Both the position numbers and the translations under genes were made by a program. The notes beneath the pieces were generated by a model. That model ran no database searches. It was not told where the DNA came from and worked only from the letters and a program-made list of their open reading frames with translations. A DNA stretch of 64,000 nt from Xenococcus sp. PCC 7305 (GTDB lineage: Bacteria > Cyanobacteriota > Cyanobacteriia > Cyanobacteriales > Xenococcaceae), in assembly GCF_000332055.1 (NCBI RefSeq), contig NZ_ALVZ01000233.1, positions 1-64,000 of the forward strand. The letters are read 5' to 3'. Shown here in pieces: positions 16,183-25,225 of this stretch. Each line of letters begins with the position of its first letter. Positions within the stretch are counted from its first letter, which is position 1.

Positions 16183-17604
16183 TCAATTTTTAACTTCTAA
16201 AGCTAGATCCGAATTTTCTGCGACTTCTTCTACTACTTCGCCTTCTTGTTGGAAAGCAAAACGTAGTAAAGGAGGTGCTACAAAGGTTGTCAAAATTACC
16301 ATGATAATAATGGCTGCTTGTAAAGGCTTATCCAAAACGCCGCTAGCAGCACCAATGCCTGCAAAAACTAGGCCAACCTCTCCCCGAGGAATCATGCCAA
16401 TACCAATTGCTAAACGATTGATTTTCTCTTTGCCCCAGATGGCCCAACCAGTGATAATTTTGCCGATGATAGCTACGACAACTAAAAAAGCAGCAATAAC
16501 CAATCCTTCGCGATTATCTGCACTAGCAGGATTAAGAACACTAAGGTCTACTCTTGCTCCTACTGAGACAAAGAATATGGGAACTAAAATATCGGCAATG
16601 GGGATGATTTGTTGATCCAGTTCTTTTCGTTTGTCTGTTTCATCTAAAACTAAACCAGCCGCAAAAGCACCTAATATTGCCTCTAAATGAATCGCATTCG
16701 CTAAAAACGCCATGGAAAGAGCAAATATTAAAGCGGGAATAACCAACTTCCCTCTAGTTTGTAACTTTTCTGCGATCGCAACGAAACTTTTATTAAAGAA
16801 TTTACCTAAAAATATTGAACCCAACAAGAAAGCTGTGGCACTAATAATTAAGTAAACTAAATTGACGATATCGACATCTCCAGTTTTTGCCAAACTAGCA
16901 ACTACCGCTAAAACAATGATACCGAGAACATCATCAATAACCGCCGCCCCAACAATAATTTGTCCTTCTGTAGATTTGAGTTGTCCTAATTCTGAAAGAA
17001 CTTTGGAGGTAATCCCAATACTAGTAGCGGTCAGAGCTGCACCAGCAAATACTGCGGGGATAGTTGGCATACCAAAGATTAACATCAGTCCTGCTGTGCC
17101 CGCGATAAAGGGAGCGACTACCCCGACTACTGCAACGATCGCAGCTCGGGAGCCCACTTTTTGTAATTCTCTCAAATCGGATTCCAAGCCGATTTCAAAC
17201 AAGAGAACAATGACCCCAAGCTCTGCTAGGACGGAAATAACCTCGCTCTGAGTGCTAAATACTGACCCAACAGCTTCAGGAGTCAAGCCGCCAACTTGTT
17301 GCAGAATAGTCATCACAACCGAATCACTAGCCGTTGCCCCTGTTTCAGGAAAAACTAATAAATGTAATGCCGAAACCCCGACGACTACACCAGCAACCAA
17401 TTCACCCAGTACTGGAGGTAAATCAACTAACTTGGAGAGTTCTCCTCCCAATTTACTTGCTAGATAGATAAAAACAAGACTTAATAAAACTCCAGCCAAC
17501 ACCAGGGATGTGCTTTCCGAGCTGGGCTCGGTGGCAAGCAATGGTGAGCCCACAACAAAATCAGGAATTAATCCACTATGAAATATTGATGCTAAATTTA
17601 TCAT
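16183..17604 (-). CDS. CPA2-family Na+(K+)/H+ antiporter (NapA/NhaS3-like)
   Basis: A 473-residue membrane protein of the cation:proton antiporter-2 family with about 13 helices. Helix-borne features include PPVLGELVAGVVVG near residue 60, FEIGLESDLRELQKVG near 140, and the paired aspartates in GAAVIDDVLGIIVLAV near 222, which bind the cation in this family. EAILGAFAAGLVLDE marks a conserved later helix. The related Synechocystis NhaS3 and other NapA-type proteins exchange Na+ for H+ in plasma or thylakoid membranes. The gene follows bicA by 50 bases on the same strand, as expected if it recycles the Na+ that enters with bicarbonate. The N terminus (before residue 28) is not strongly hydrophobic. 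Confidence 0.88.
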   Translation of the reverse strand: MINLASIFHSGLIPDFVVGSPLLATEPSSESTSLVLAGVLLSLVFIYLASKLGGELSKLVDLPPVLGELVAGVVVGVSALHLLVFPETGATASDSVVMTILQQVGGLTPEAVGSVFSTQSEVISVLAELGVIVLLFEIGLESDLRELQKVGSRAAIVAVVGVVAPFIAGTAGLMLIFGMPTIPAVFAGAALTATSIGITSKVLSELGQLKSTEGQIIVGAAVIDDVLGIIVLAVVASLAKTGDVDIVNLVYLIISATAFLLGSIFLGKFFNKSFVAIAEKLQTRGKLVIPALIFALSMAFLANAIHLEAILGAFAAGLVLDETDKRKELDQQIIPIADILVPIFFVSVGARVDLSVLNPASADNREGLVIAAFLVVVAIIGKIITGWAIWGKEKINRLAIGIGMIPRGEVGLVFAGIGAASGVLDKPLQAAIIIMVILTTFVAPPLLRFAFQQEGEVVEEVAENSDLALEVKN

Positions 17605-17654
17605 GGTGATTTTTTATTCAGTTACAGAATTATTAATTAGCTTTGAACCTTTAG

Positions 17655-19349
17655 TTATCCAATTGCTTGGGGACTAATTGTGTCACGACCCAGTTCCGTA
17701 ACATGCTCGTCAACATAATTGACTGCTTGTTGGAGAGCCGTAGTGCGATCGCTGACCATATGACTACTGGGCACTATTTTCATAACCCCCAACTTTCTCA
17801 GACGTTTTTCTGCCTGTCCGCTAACGCCAACAAGGAATACCTGGCGATCTTTTTCTACTGCCTCTTCAATGGCATTTTCCAGCGCCAAGGAAGAAGTTAC
17901 TCCCAAAATTGGGACTTCCGATAAATCTAAAACTAATACTTGATAATCATTAATTAAATTATGTTCACGAGAAATTGCTTTTGCTACCCCAAAAATCATG
18001 GGGCCACTGAGATAGAACAAGAGAACGCGGCCATTGGCTCTTTCTAATAAATTCTTCTCTTCTGCATTAAGCTCAATTTCCTCGTCATCATAGGTAACAG
18101 CTTTAACCGAATCTGCACGGTGATTAGAAAGACGCTCAATAGTAAGGATATTGGCAACGAAAACCCCTACCCCAACAGCAACAATCAAGTCAACAAATAC
18201 CGTTAGAGCAATTACTCCATACATAATAGTTGCAGCTTTGGGAGAAATTTTGTGGGCGCGTTTAAGAAAGCCCCAATCCACAATGTCGATACCTACTTTC
18301 AAAGCAATACCAGCCAAGACCGCACTGGGAATACCTGTCAAATATTGACTCAATCCTAAAACTACGACTAGCAAAACTAAAGCTCTGGTCAAACCAGATA
18401 CCGCAGTTCTCCCACCAGTTTGGATGTTGACAACTGTTCCCATGGTTGCTCCAGCACCAGGCATGCCACCGAATAAACCAGAAACCAAATTCCCAATACC
18501 TTGACCGATTAATTCTTTATTCGAGTTATGTTCAGTTCGAGTTAAACTATCGGCAACCAATGAAGTTAGCAAAGCATCGATGCAACCCAACATACCTAAG
18601 ACTAAAGCGTCAACTAGCATGGTTTGTATTTGAGTGGCACTGAAAGTTGGCATCTGTAAGCTAGGTAACCCAACAGAAATTTCTCCAATGGTGCGTATCT
18701 CAGAATTACCAAGGAAGAAAGTCGCAATTAACGTTCCCACAATTAGGGCTAGAAGCTGAGGCGGCAAAAATTTCTTAAGTTTACTAGGGTAAAACAAAAG
18801 AATTGCTACTGTTAAACCAGCTAAAAAAGTCTCTAATGGATTAATTCCTGCAATTAGCGTCGGTAAATTTTGGATTGTTCCGAGCACCCCACCCTTGGGA
18901 CTAGACTGACCTAAAAATGGTGCAGTTTGCAGAATAATTAGAATCACCCCGATCCCGGACATGAAACCAGAGATAACCGTGTAGGGCATTAGGGTAACGT
19001 ATTTGCCAAGCTTCAAAGCCCCAAAAATAATTTGAAAAACCCCAGCCAACATCACAACAGTAAATGCCATTGCCAAACCAGTTTCAGGATTGGCAGCAGT
19101 CAGACTGGCAATAACTGCGGTGAACACAACAGTCATTGGCCCTGTGGGTTCAGAAATCAGGGTAGGCGTACCGCCAAAAAGAGCAGCAAAAAAGCCAACT
19201 AAAATTGCGCCCCATAAACCAGCAGAAGCTCCTGCACCAGAGGCAACCCCGAAAGTTAGAGCCATTGGCAAGGCGATCACCGCAGCAGTGACGCCCCCGA
19301 AGATATCTCCTTGGAGATTTCTAAAATGAATTTTGTTAGTAATCGACAT
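17655..19349 (-). CDS. bicA: SulP-family Na+-dependent bicarbonate transporter BicA
   Basis: A 564-residue SulP transporter. The N terminus ITNKIHFRNLQGDIFGG and the segment GGTPTLISEPTGPMTVV (about residues 59-75) are those of cyanobacterial BicA, the low-affinity, high-flux Na+/HCO3- symporter of the plasma membrane. Twelve to fourteen helices are followed by a cytoplasmic STAS domain from about residue 430, including VLVLDLSEVPILGVTSSLAL. It supplies inorganic carbon to the carboxysome-based concentrating mechanism. It is the first gene of a long same-strand cluster with a Na+/H+ antiporter and Mrp subunits, which fits its need for a Na+ gradient. The roughly 280-base spacer upstream probably holds its promoter. 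BicA versus another SulP is a strong call. Confidence 0.9.
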   Translation of the reverse strand: MSITNKIHFRNLQGDIFGGVTAAVIALPMALTFGVASGAGASAGLWGAILVGFFAALFGGTPTLISEPTGPMTVVFTAVIASLTAANPETGLAMAFTVVMLAGVFQIIFGALKLGKYVTLMPYTVISGFMSGIGVILIILQTAPFLGQSSPKGGVLGTIQNLPTLIAGINPLETFLAGLTVAILLFYPSKLKKFLPPQLLALIVGTLIATFFLGNSEIRTIGEISVGLPSLQMPTFSATQIQTMLVDALVLGMLGCIDALLTSLVADSLTRTEHNSNKELIGQGIGNLVSGLFGGMPGAGATMGTVVNIQTGGRTAVSGLTRALVLLVVVLGLSQYLTGIPSAVLAGIALKVGIDIVDWGFLKRAHKISPKAATIMYGVIALTVFVDLIVAVGVGVFVANILTIERLSNHRADSVKAVTYDDEEIELNAEEKNLLERANGRVLLFYLSGPMIFGVAKAISREHNLINDYQVLVLDLSEVPILGVTSSLALENAIEEAVEKDRQVFLVGVSGQAEKRLRKLGVMKIVPSSHMVSDRTTALQQAVNYVDEHVTELGRDTISPQAIG

Positions 19350-19631
19350 TGTGAAAATCTAGAAGGTTGTTTGATTCCGTTTTTATAAGTTTTTAATATT
19401 ATGCTTTAAGAAAGCTATTAATAAAATTGGTTTCCGGCGGCAAATATTAATGAAACCTAAATTTCATTCTTTAAAATCTATCGTTGAATTGTTTAGGATT
19501 GAGTTAAGTCAATAAAGAAATTGTACAGCAATCATGACAAAAAACAATATCTAAGGCAAAAAGTTTTTTTATCTCACTGCTAATTAAGACTTATGAATTG
19601 GCAAGACTCTGCTATCTAATTCAGCTTCAAT

Positions 19632-19847
19632 TCAATCTTCAGGAACAGGATCATAACCACCAGGATGAAAAGGATGACATCGCAAAATCCTTTTGGCTGC
19701 CAGAAAACTACCTTTAAAAACACCGAATTTTTCGATCGCGGTTATTGCATAATTAGAACAAGTCGGCTGAAAACGACAAGTGGGAGGAAACAGCGGCGAA
19801 ATCAACAGGCGATAGCCCCGAATTAATTGGATTAGTAAATATTTCAT
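19632..19847 (-). CDS. yidD: membrane protein insertion efficiency factor YidD
   Basis: A 71-residue protein of the YidD family. The characteristic cysteine and proline pattern is present: [20 protein letters not shown] at residues 16-35, then [20 protein letters not shown]. The N terminus is a short amphipathic or membrane-associated helix. YidD helps YidC insert and process membrane proteins. In many bacteria it lies beside rnpA and yidC; here it stands alone, divergent from the kinase-like gene 18 bases away. Confidence 0.92.
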   Translation of the reverse strand: MKYLLIQLIRGYRLLISPLFPPTCRFQPTCSNYAITAIEKFGVFKGSFLAAKRILRCHPFHPGGYDPVPED

Positions 19848-19865
19848 GATTTTTATAAATATTAA

Positions 19866-20540
19866 ATGTTAAATGCAACATATCCTCTAGCTATCATTTT
19901 TCTTTATCTGGTAGTCCTAGTGACGATCGCAGAAACCTTAAGTCGTTTCATCACTGATGATCCAGAACTCACCCGCAAAATTGTTCATATTGGAAGTGGT
20001 AATGTTATTTTACTTGCTTGGTGGTTGGGAATCTCCGGTTGGGTGATTATTGTCGCTGCGGCGATCGCGTCTGTAATTGCGATCACATCTTATCTGTTGC
20101 CTATTCTTCCCAGCATCAATAGCATTGGTCGCAAAAGTCTGGGAACCTTATTCTACGCCATTAGCATTGGGATTTTAACTGCCATATTTTGGGAGCAGCA
20201 ACCTCAATATACGGCGATCGGCATTTTGGTCATGGCTTGGGGCGACGGCATGGCAGCAATCATTGGCCAGCGTTGGGGAAAACATCAATATCAGGTTTTC
20301 GCGATGACCAAAAGCTGGGAAGGCTCCTTGGCAATGGCAGCTAGTACTTATATTGTGACTAATGCGATTTTATTATTTGTCCTGGGGAATCATTGGCAAA
20401 CTTGGCTCATATCTGCGATCGCGGCTTCAGTAGCCACCAGTCTCGAAGCTTTTTCCAAATGGGGTATTGACAATCTCACCGTTCCTCTAGGGACCGCCAT
20501 TGTTTGCTACTACTGCCAATTTTTAGGATTAATCTTATGA
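19866..20540 (+). CDS. phytol/polyprenol kinase-like membrane protein
   Basis: A 224-residue integral membrane protein with six or seven helices of the phytol kinase/dolichol kinase/phosphatidate cytidylyltransferase-like family. [18 protein letters not shown] at about residues 38-55 and the CTP-site region [18 protein letters not shown] (about 124-141) with KSWEGSLAM shortly after are diagnostic. Cyanobacterial and plant members (VTE5 type) phosphorylate phytol with CTP for tocopherol and chlorophyll-phytol salvage; which alcohol is used here is not certain. The stop overlaps the next ATG (ATGA at 20537-20540), so it is translated together with the polyferredoxin fusion, a link that has no obvious explanation. 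Confidence 0.8.
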   Translation: MLNATYPLAIIFLYLVVLVTIAETLSRFITDDPELTRKIVHIGSGNVILLAWWLGISGWVIIVAAAIASVIAITSYLLPILPSINSIGRKSLGTLFYAISIGILTAIFWEQQPQYTAIGILVMAWGDGMAAIIGQRWGKHQYQVFAMTKSWEGSLAMAASTYIVTNAILLFVLGNHWQTWLISAIAASVATSLEAFSKWGIDNLTVPLGTAIVCYYCQFLGLIL

Positions 20541-23053
20541 ATATTCGGGATCTGATTATTTTTCTTAAGGAAAGAACCGCTTTAAGTATTTTGCCAGAGA
20601 ATATTTTAGAAGCGATCGCCCCGCTACTGCAAGAAATCATAGTCCCTTCTAATAAAATCATTGTCGAAGAGAATCAGACGACTGATAAATTATATATTCT
20701 GCAAACTGGCCGCTTAACCAGTGAATCGCAAACAAGACAACAAGATCTTAGTTTACTTCCTGGCTCCATTTTGAATTTATACTCCTCCTTATTAAAAGAG
20801 CCTGCTCAATATACCGTTAAAACATTAAGCCAAACCCGTCTTTGGTTTCTTGAGCAAGAGCAATTTAAGGATTTAGTGCAACAATATCCCGAAATCATCC
20901 AAGTTTTTTCCCGACAAATAGCAGCCCAGGTTAAACAACTATCGTCACAGTTAAATTTTGAACAAACCAGACAAACAATCTTAAGACCCTATCTAGTGAG
21001 CAAAGCCAAAAGAGGGGTCATCGGCAAAAGTCGTTATGCCGTGAGGCTTAGAACAGAGATTAAAAAAGCTGCCAAAAATCAAGAGCCAGTATTAATTTTT
21101 GGAGAACCTGGTTTAGAAAAAGACAATCTAGCTGCCCTGATTCACTTCGGCTCTGCACTACGTCGTGAGGCAATTATTATGGTTGATTGTGCCAAGCTAC
21201 AAATCAGTGGTGCCGATTTGTTTGGCAGGGCAGGGGGCAAACCTGGTTTGCTAGAAGCCTTGGGCAAGGGAACCTTAATCTTAAATAATATCGAGCAATT
21301 GCCTCAGGAATTATGGTCTGCGATCGCAAAATTAATTAAAACTCGGCAATATCTGCCCGTGAGCTCTCAAGCTCAATCTTCCGGTGCCGCAAAAACCTCC
21401 GCTGCGCGAATTATTATCATTTCCGAAAAAAGAGTTAAACAAATCAAATCTTGTGTTCCTAATGTGATTAAAGTTCCCCCCTTAAGAGTTCGCAAAGCAG
21501 ATTTAGACGAACATATCAATTATTATATTAATTTAATAAGTCGCAATAAGTGCATTAAGAAAACTCGCATAATTCCTGAGGCATTGCGAAAACTCCAAGC
21601 CTATGATTTTCCCAATAATTCACGGGAATTAGCCAGCATTGTCGAGCGAGCTCTAACTCAGCTACAAGGTTGCGAAGATATTACGGAAGAAATTGTTTGG
21701 CGATCGCAATCGAAGAAAAAAAGATATCGTTTTAATTTACTCAATAGATATCCCCAATTGCGTAACTTCCTCAGAAGTAACTGGTATCCAGAACGGATTA
21801 ATTATTGGGTTAGTGCACCTTTGTTTGCTTTTGTCGTTGCTGTGCTGTTTCTCGCGCCCCAAAACCGTCAGGAAAATTTTGCGCTCAACATATTTTGGGC
21901 TTGGTGGTGGCCTTTAATTTTAATCGGCTTTCCTTTTATCGGTAGATTATGGTGTACCTTTTGCCCTTTTATGATTTATGGCGAAATCACTCAAAAAATA
22001 TCTTTGTACTTTTTCCCGAGGCAACTCAAAAAATGGCCTCGACAGACAGCCGACAAATATGGTGGTTGGTTCTTATTTGCTCTATTTGCCTTGATTTTGC
22101 TTTGGGAAGAATTATGGGACTTGAACAATACTGCCTATCTTTCTGCTTGGTTATTACTGTTAATCACTGCCGGTGCGATCGTTTGCTCTCTGCTTTTTGA
22201 ACGGCGTTTTTGGTGTCGTTATTTATGTCCGATTGGCGGGATGAATGGGATGTTTGCCAAACTCTCGATCACAGAATTAAGGGCGCAACAAGGAACTTGC
22301 TCCGCAGAATGCAGTACCTACCAATGTTACAAAGGTGGGGTTGCTAAAGGAGAAGGCCAGGAAACTAATGGTTGTCCTTTATATTCCCATCCTGCCCAAT
22401 TAGAAGAAAACAAAGATTGCGTTTTATGCATGACTTGTTTAAAAGCTTGTCCCCATCGTTCGGTCGAATTTAACTTACGGCCTCCAGGTATTGAATTATG
22501 GACTAGTCATAGGCCGAAAACCTATGAAGTGGCATTATTGTTTCTATTACTAAATTTAGTTTTTCTCCATCATTTATCAGACATAGAAAACCAATTAAAT
22601 TTGAATTTTCATCTTGATTTATTTTCTAGTCATTTGAGCTTCGCGATCGCGGCTCTAGTTTTGCCTCTTCTCTTGCCTTTATTCGCTCAAGCTCTGATTA
22701 ACTTAGTTAGTAAATGGCAAAATATTAAGACCCTAAAATTCATTGACCTTGCTTATGGTTATTTGCCTTTAGTGCTGGCAGGAAATTTAGCTCATTATCT
22801 AGATCTGGGATTAAATGAAGCTGGCAGAATTTTACCCGTGACTATGGCAACTGTTGGGCTGAATGTTAGTAATTTGCCAATACTCGTGGCTCATCCTGCG
22901 GTAATTAGTTTTTTACAAGGTACTACTTTAATTGTTGGTGTTTTATGCTCTGTAATTCTCACTCAAAAAATTGCCCGTCAATCCTTTAAGTTTTTACTGC
23001 CTCAGCATTTAGTAATTATTATGTTGGCTTTCTCTATGAGTCAAATTATGTAA
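20537..23053 (+). CDS. cNMP-binding / degenerate sigma54-type AAA+ / NapH-like polyferredoxin fusion
   Basis: I start the protein at 20537 ([14 protein letters not shown]), where ATG overlaps the preceding TGA; an in-frame ATG at 20504 lies inside the previous gene. The 838-residue chain has three parts. About 15-140 is a cyclic-nucleotide-binding fold (TDKLYILQTGRL, LWFLEQEQFKDLVQQYP). About 160-390 resembles the AAA+ domain of sigma54 activators, but the Walker A is GEPGLEKDN and no GAFTGA loop is seen, so ATP hydrolysis is doubtful. From about 415 the chain becomes a NapH/NosR-like membrane polyferredoxin with RLWCTFCPF, WCRYLCPIGG and the 4Fe-4S motif CVLCMTCLKACP, plus further helices to the end. 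It likely passes electrons at the membrane under control of an N-terminal sensor; this is inference. Confidence 0.8.
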   Translation: MNIRDLIIFLKERTALSILPENILEAIAPLLQEIIVPSNKIIVEENQTTDKLYILQTGRLTSESQTRQQDLSLLPGSILNLYSSLLKEPAQYTVKTLSQTRLWFLEQEQFKDLVQQYPEIIQVFSRQIAAQVKQLSSQLNFEQTRQTILRPYLVSKAKRGVIGKSRYAVRLRTEIKKAAKNQEPVLIFGEPGLEKDNLAALIHFGSALRREAIIMVDCAKLQISGADLFGRAGGKPGLLEALGKGTLILNNIEQLPQELWSAIAKLIKTRQYLPVSSQAQSSGAAKTSAARIIIISEKRVKQIKSCVPNVIKVPPLRVRKADLDEHINYYINLISRNKCIKKTRIIPEALRKLQAYDFPNNSRELASIVERALTQLQGCEDITEEIVWRSQSKKKRYRFNLLNRYPQLRNFLRSNWYPERINYWVSAPLFAFVVAVLFLAPQNRQENFALNIFWAWWWPLILIGFPFIGRLWCTFCPFMIYGEITQKISLYFFPRQLKKWPRQTADKYGGWFLFALFALILLWEELWDLNNTAYLSAWLLLLITAGAIVCSLLFERRFWCRYLCPIGGMNGMFAKLSITELRAQQGTCSAECSTYQCYKGGVAKGEGQETNGCPLYSHPAQLEENKDCVLCMTCLKACPHRSVEFNLRPPGIELWTSHRPKTYEVALLFLLLNLVFLHHLSDIENQLNLNFHLDLFSSHLSFAIAALVLPLLLPLFAQALINLVSKWQNIKTLKFIDLAYGYLPLVLAGNLAHYLDLGLNEAGRILPVTMATVGLNVSNLPILVAHPAVISFLQGTTLIVGVLCSVILTQKIARQSFKFLLPQHLVIIMLAFSMSQIM

Positions 23054-23169
23054 GTCTATGAGAATCTAGTGCTTGGGTAAATGCAGTGGAGGAAAAGAAT
23101 GGCGATCGCTGATGCCAATATTATTCTTCGCTATATTCTCAACGACCATATTTAAGGTAATAATTAATC

Positions 23170-23523
23170 ATGAATCCTATAGCTACAACAAAAAATATCA
23201 GCTTTGAGCAAATTTATCAGACTTTGCAACAGAATTTCAATAAGTTACAAGAGCAATATTCGGTCAAAACTCTAGGTGTTTTTGGTTCTTATGCCAGAGG
23301 GAAAGCGACAGTAAATAGTGATCTAGATATTTTAGTTGATTTTAATGAGGATTTAACTTTTGATAAGTATATGAATTTAAAGTTTTTTCTCGAAGATTTA
23401 TTTGCTAGAAAAGTAGATTTAGTTATTAAAGACGACCTCAAACAACAAATAAAAGAAAAAGTTTTAGGAGAAACGATCTATGTCTCGCGATCTAGCTCTT
23501 TATCTAACCGATATTCTTCATAG
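23170..23523 (+). CDS. mntA: MNT-domain nucleotidyltransferase antitoxin (MntA)
   Basis: A 117-residue minimal nucleotidyltransferase. The signature GSYARGKATVNSDLDILVDF has the G-S motif at residues 39-40 and the metal-binding aspartates D51 and D53. In HepT-MntA modules this protein neutralises the HEPN toxin by adding AMP groups to its conserved tyrosine. It overlaps the hepT start by 44 bases, so the two are co-translated. The 3' end of the polyferredoxin gene and the 120-base leader of this gene are duplicated at 25325-25475. Confidence 0.88.
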   Translation: MNPIATTKNISFEQIYQTLQQNFNKLQEQYSVKTLGVFGSYARGKATVNSDLDILVDFNEDLTFDKYMNLKFFLEDLFARKVDLVIKDDLKQQIKEKVLGETIYVSRSSSLSNRYSS

Positions 23524-23827
23524 CATTGCCAAAATAGAAAATTATACGAGAAAAATGACCTATGAAGAGTTCTCAACAGACGAAAAAACTTTAGATGCAG
23601 TAATTCACAATTTACAGATTGTTGGGGAGGCAACCAAGCAAATACCCAAAGCAATAAGACAAAAATATGGTGAGATTGAGTGGCAGAAAATTGCTGGATT
23701 GAGAGACATAATTGCTCATGCTTATTTTAATGTTAATCCGAAAATTGTTTGGGATATTTTAACAACAAAGCTAAAACCGCTTCGAGACTGTATTGCTTTG
23801 ATTCTACAAAATGAGGATTTGTCGTGA
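23480..23827 (+). CDS. hepT: HEPN-domain RNase toxin HepT (DUF86)
   Basis: A 115-residue HEPN/DUF86 protein. The catalytic R-x4-H-x-Y motif is intact as R75-DIIA-H80-A-Y82 in LRDIIAHAYF. Proteins of this type cut RNA and are held inactive by the MntA partner, which modifies the motif tyrosine. The ATG lies inside the 3' end of mntA. A 13-codon fragment of the same 5' end (MSRDLTLYLTEMI then stop) survives at 25483-25524. A second, unlinked pair lies at 48563-49188. Confidence 0.88.
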   Translation: MSRDLALYLTDILHSIAKIENYTRKMTYEEFSTDEKTLDAVIHNLQIVGEATKQIPKAIRQKYGEIEWQKIAGLRDIIAHAYFNVNPKIVWDILTTKLKPLRDCIALILQNEDLS

Positions 23828-24195
23828 TGAGGAGGAATGAAAGACATAAATATAGCCGAATATATTGAAATAAAATGTGAAGGAATACTTTTCGAGAAAT
23901 TCTGTTACTTTTTAAAGAGTTCAAAATATGAAAATGTAACAAAAGAAAAGTGACCACCGTAAATTGAGTTTGTCCGTTTCCCAACTTGTTTCACTTAAAG
24001 TTTAAGATTTAAATCCTAACAAGCTATTATTTTAGAATAATAATTCTATCGCTTATCTCAGACTGTAAAACTCTATGAAGTAAAAAAGAGGTTTATATCA
24101 AGAAATATGAATAAGTTGTTCTGACAAACTTAAATGCAAACTACATTTAAAGTATGTAGTTTCAAACATTAACTTACTTTAAAAGGAAGGATTGT
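23828..24195. other. 368-base gene-free region upstream of the catalase-like gene
   Basis: No gene is supported on either strand. The stretch is AT-rich and probably holds the promoter of the gene at 24196, with a perfect 9-bp inverted repeat at 24138-24162 and an AAGGAAGG ribosome site just before the ATG. Confidence 0.5.
24138..24162. promoter_or_regulatory. 9-bp inverted repeat, possible operator
   Basis: AAACTACAT (24138-24146), spacer TTAAAGT, ATGTAGTTT (24154-24162): a perfect dyad of 9 bp with a 7-bp spacer, ending 33 bases before the ATG of the catalase-like gene. Size and placement fit a dimeric repressor site. A TetR-type regulator is encoded 2.6 kb downstream, but a link between the two is only a guess. 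There is no T-run, so it is not a terminator. Confidence 0.5.
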
Positions 24196-25161
24196 ATGAC
24201 CATTAACAGTGATCTGCAAGAAAAACTAACTGATGCGATTTTGCATTCTAGCTTAGAAAAGCAACAGAAGACAGGACCAAAATTAAGACAACTTCATCCT
24301 AAAAGTCATGGTCTTGTATCTGGGAAGTTTACTATTGAGGAAAATATTCCCGAAAAATGTAAGGTTGGAGTTTTTGCCCAATCGAACGAGTATGATATCT
24401 TTGTTCGTTTTTCTAATGGTTCGCCACCAAAAGAGCTTAACGTCCTCCACCCTGATCAAAAAGGAGATGTTCGTGGCATGGCAATCAAACTGAATAATGT
24501 TGAAGGAGATAAGGTTCCTAGTGATGAGAATGATACCCAAGATTTTGTCTTAATCAATCATCCCGTACTCTTTCTGCAAGATGTTCAAGGCTATATTGAC
24601 CTTGGTAAATTTCAAGCCTTAGTTGGAGAGGGTCAAGATCCTGATCCAGAGTTGGCTAAAAAGTTAGCGCCTTCCTTTGCCATACTGGAAGCAATTAATG
24701 GGAAAGTAATAGGTAATCCACTTTCTGTCCAATACTGGAGTACAACGCCCTACAAACTGGGTTCTAACTTCATTAAGTTTTCTGCGAAACCCCACGAAAT
24801 TGAAGCCAAGCCTAGTTCAATCCCTGACTCATCACATTATCTGCGCGAAGCTATGGTCAATCATCTCACAACTGAGCAAAAGCAGTCTACTTTTGACTTC
24901 TTGATTCAATTTTATGTCGACGATGAAAAAACTCCCATTGAAAAACCGATGCAGGAGTGGGAAGAGGAGGTTTCTCCTTTTATTAAAGTAGCAACAATCA
25001 CAATTCCTCCTCAAACATTTGATTGCGATGAAAGGAAAGAATTTGATGAGAGCCTCTCATTTACCCCCTGGCATACTTTGCCTGAGCATGAACCTGTAGG
25101 CAGCATTAATTTATCGCGCAGAAAAATTTATCAAGAAATTTCTAAGGCCCGACGCCAGTGA
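24196..25161 (+). CDS. catalase-like heme protein (short catalase superfamily)
   Basis: A 321-residue protein with the catalase-fold core but only about two thirds of the length of a true catalase. HPKSHGLVSGKFTI (about residues 35-48) occupies the position of the distal histidine segment, FVRFSNGSPP matches the RFS-G motif, GDVRGMAIKL is the usual V/D-RG-A-K motif, and NPLSVQYWSTTPY matches the region before the proximal side. Related small proteins act as peroxidases or fatty-acid hydroperoxide enzymes. The reaction here cannot be predicted. The ATG has a strong AAGGAAGG site and an inverted repeat upstream. It lies between the mntA-hepT pair and the rearrangement scar. Confidence 0.82.
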   Translation: MTINSDLQEKLTDAILHSSLEKQQKTGPKLRQLHPKSHGLVSGKFTIEENIPEKCKVGVFAQSNEYDIFVRFSNGSPPKELNVLHPDQKGDVRGMAIKLNNVEGDKVPSDENDTQDFVLINHPVLFLQDVQGYIDLGKFQALVGEGQDPDPELAKKLAPSFAILEAINGKVIGNPLSVQYWSTTPYKLGSNFIKFSAKPHEIEAKPSSIPDSSHYLREAMVNHLTTEQKQSTFDFLIQFYVDDEKTPIEKPMQEWEEEVSPFIKVATITIPPQTFDCDERKEFDESLSFTPWHTLPEHEPVGSINLSRRKIYQEISKARRQ

Positions 25162-25225
25162 ACTTTATTATAGATATAGATTGGTAGCGATCGCAGCTTC
25201 CAAAATCGCGATCGCAAACTCTCTG

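Noticed and set aside
20504-20536. Upstream ATG for the polyferredoxin fusion
   Set aside because: It lies inside the preceding gene; the ATGA overlap at 20537 is the better start.
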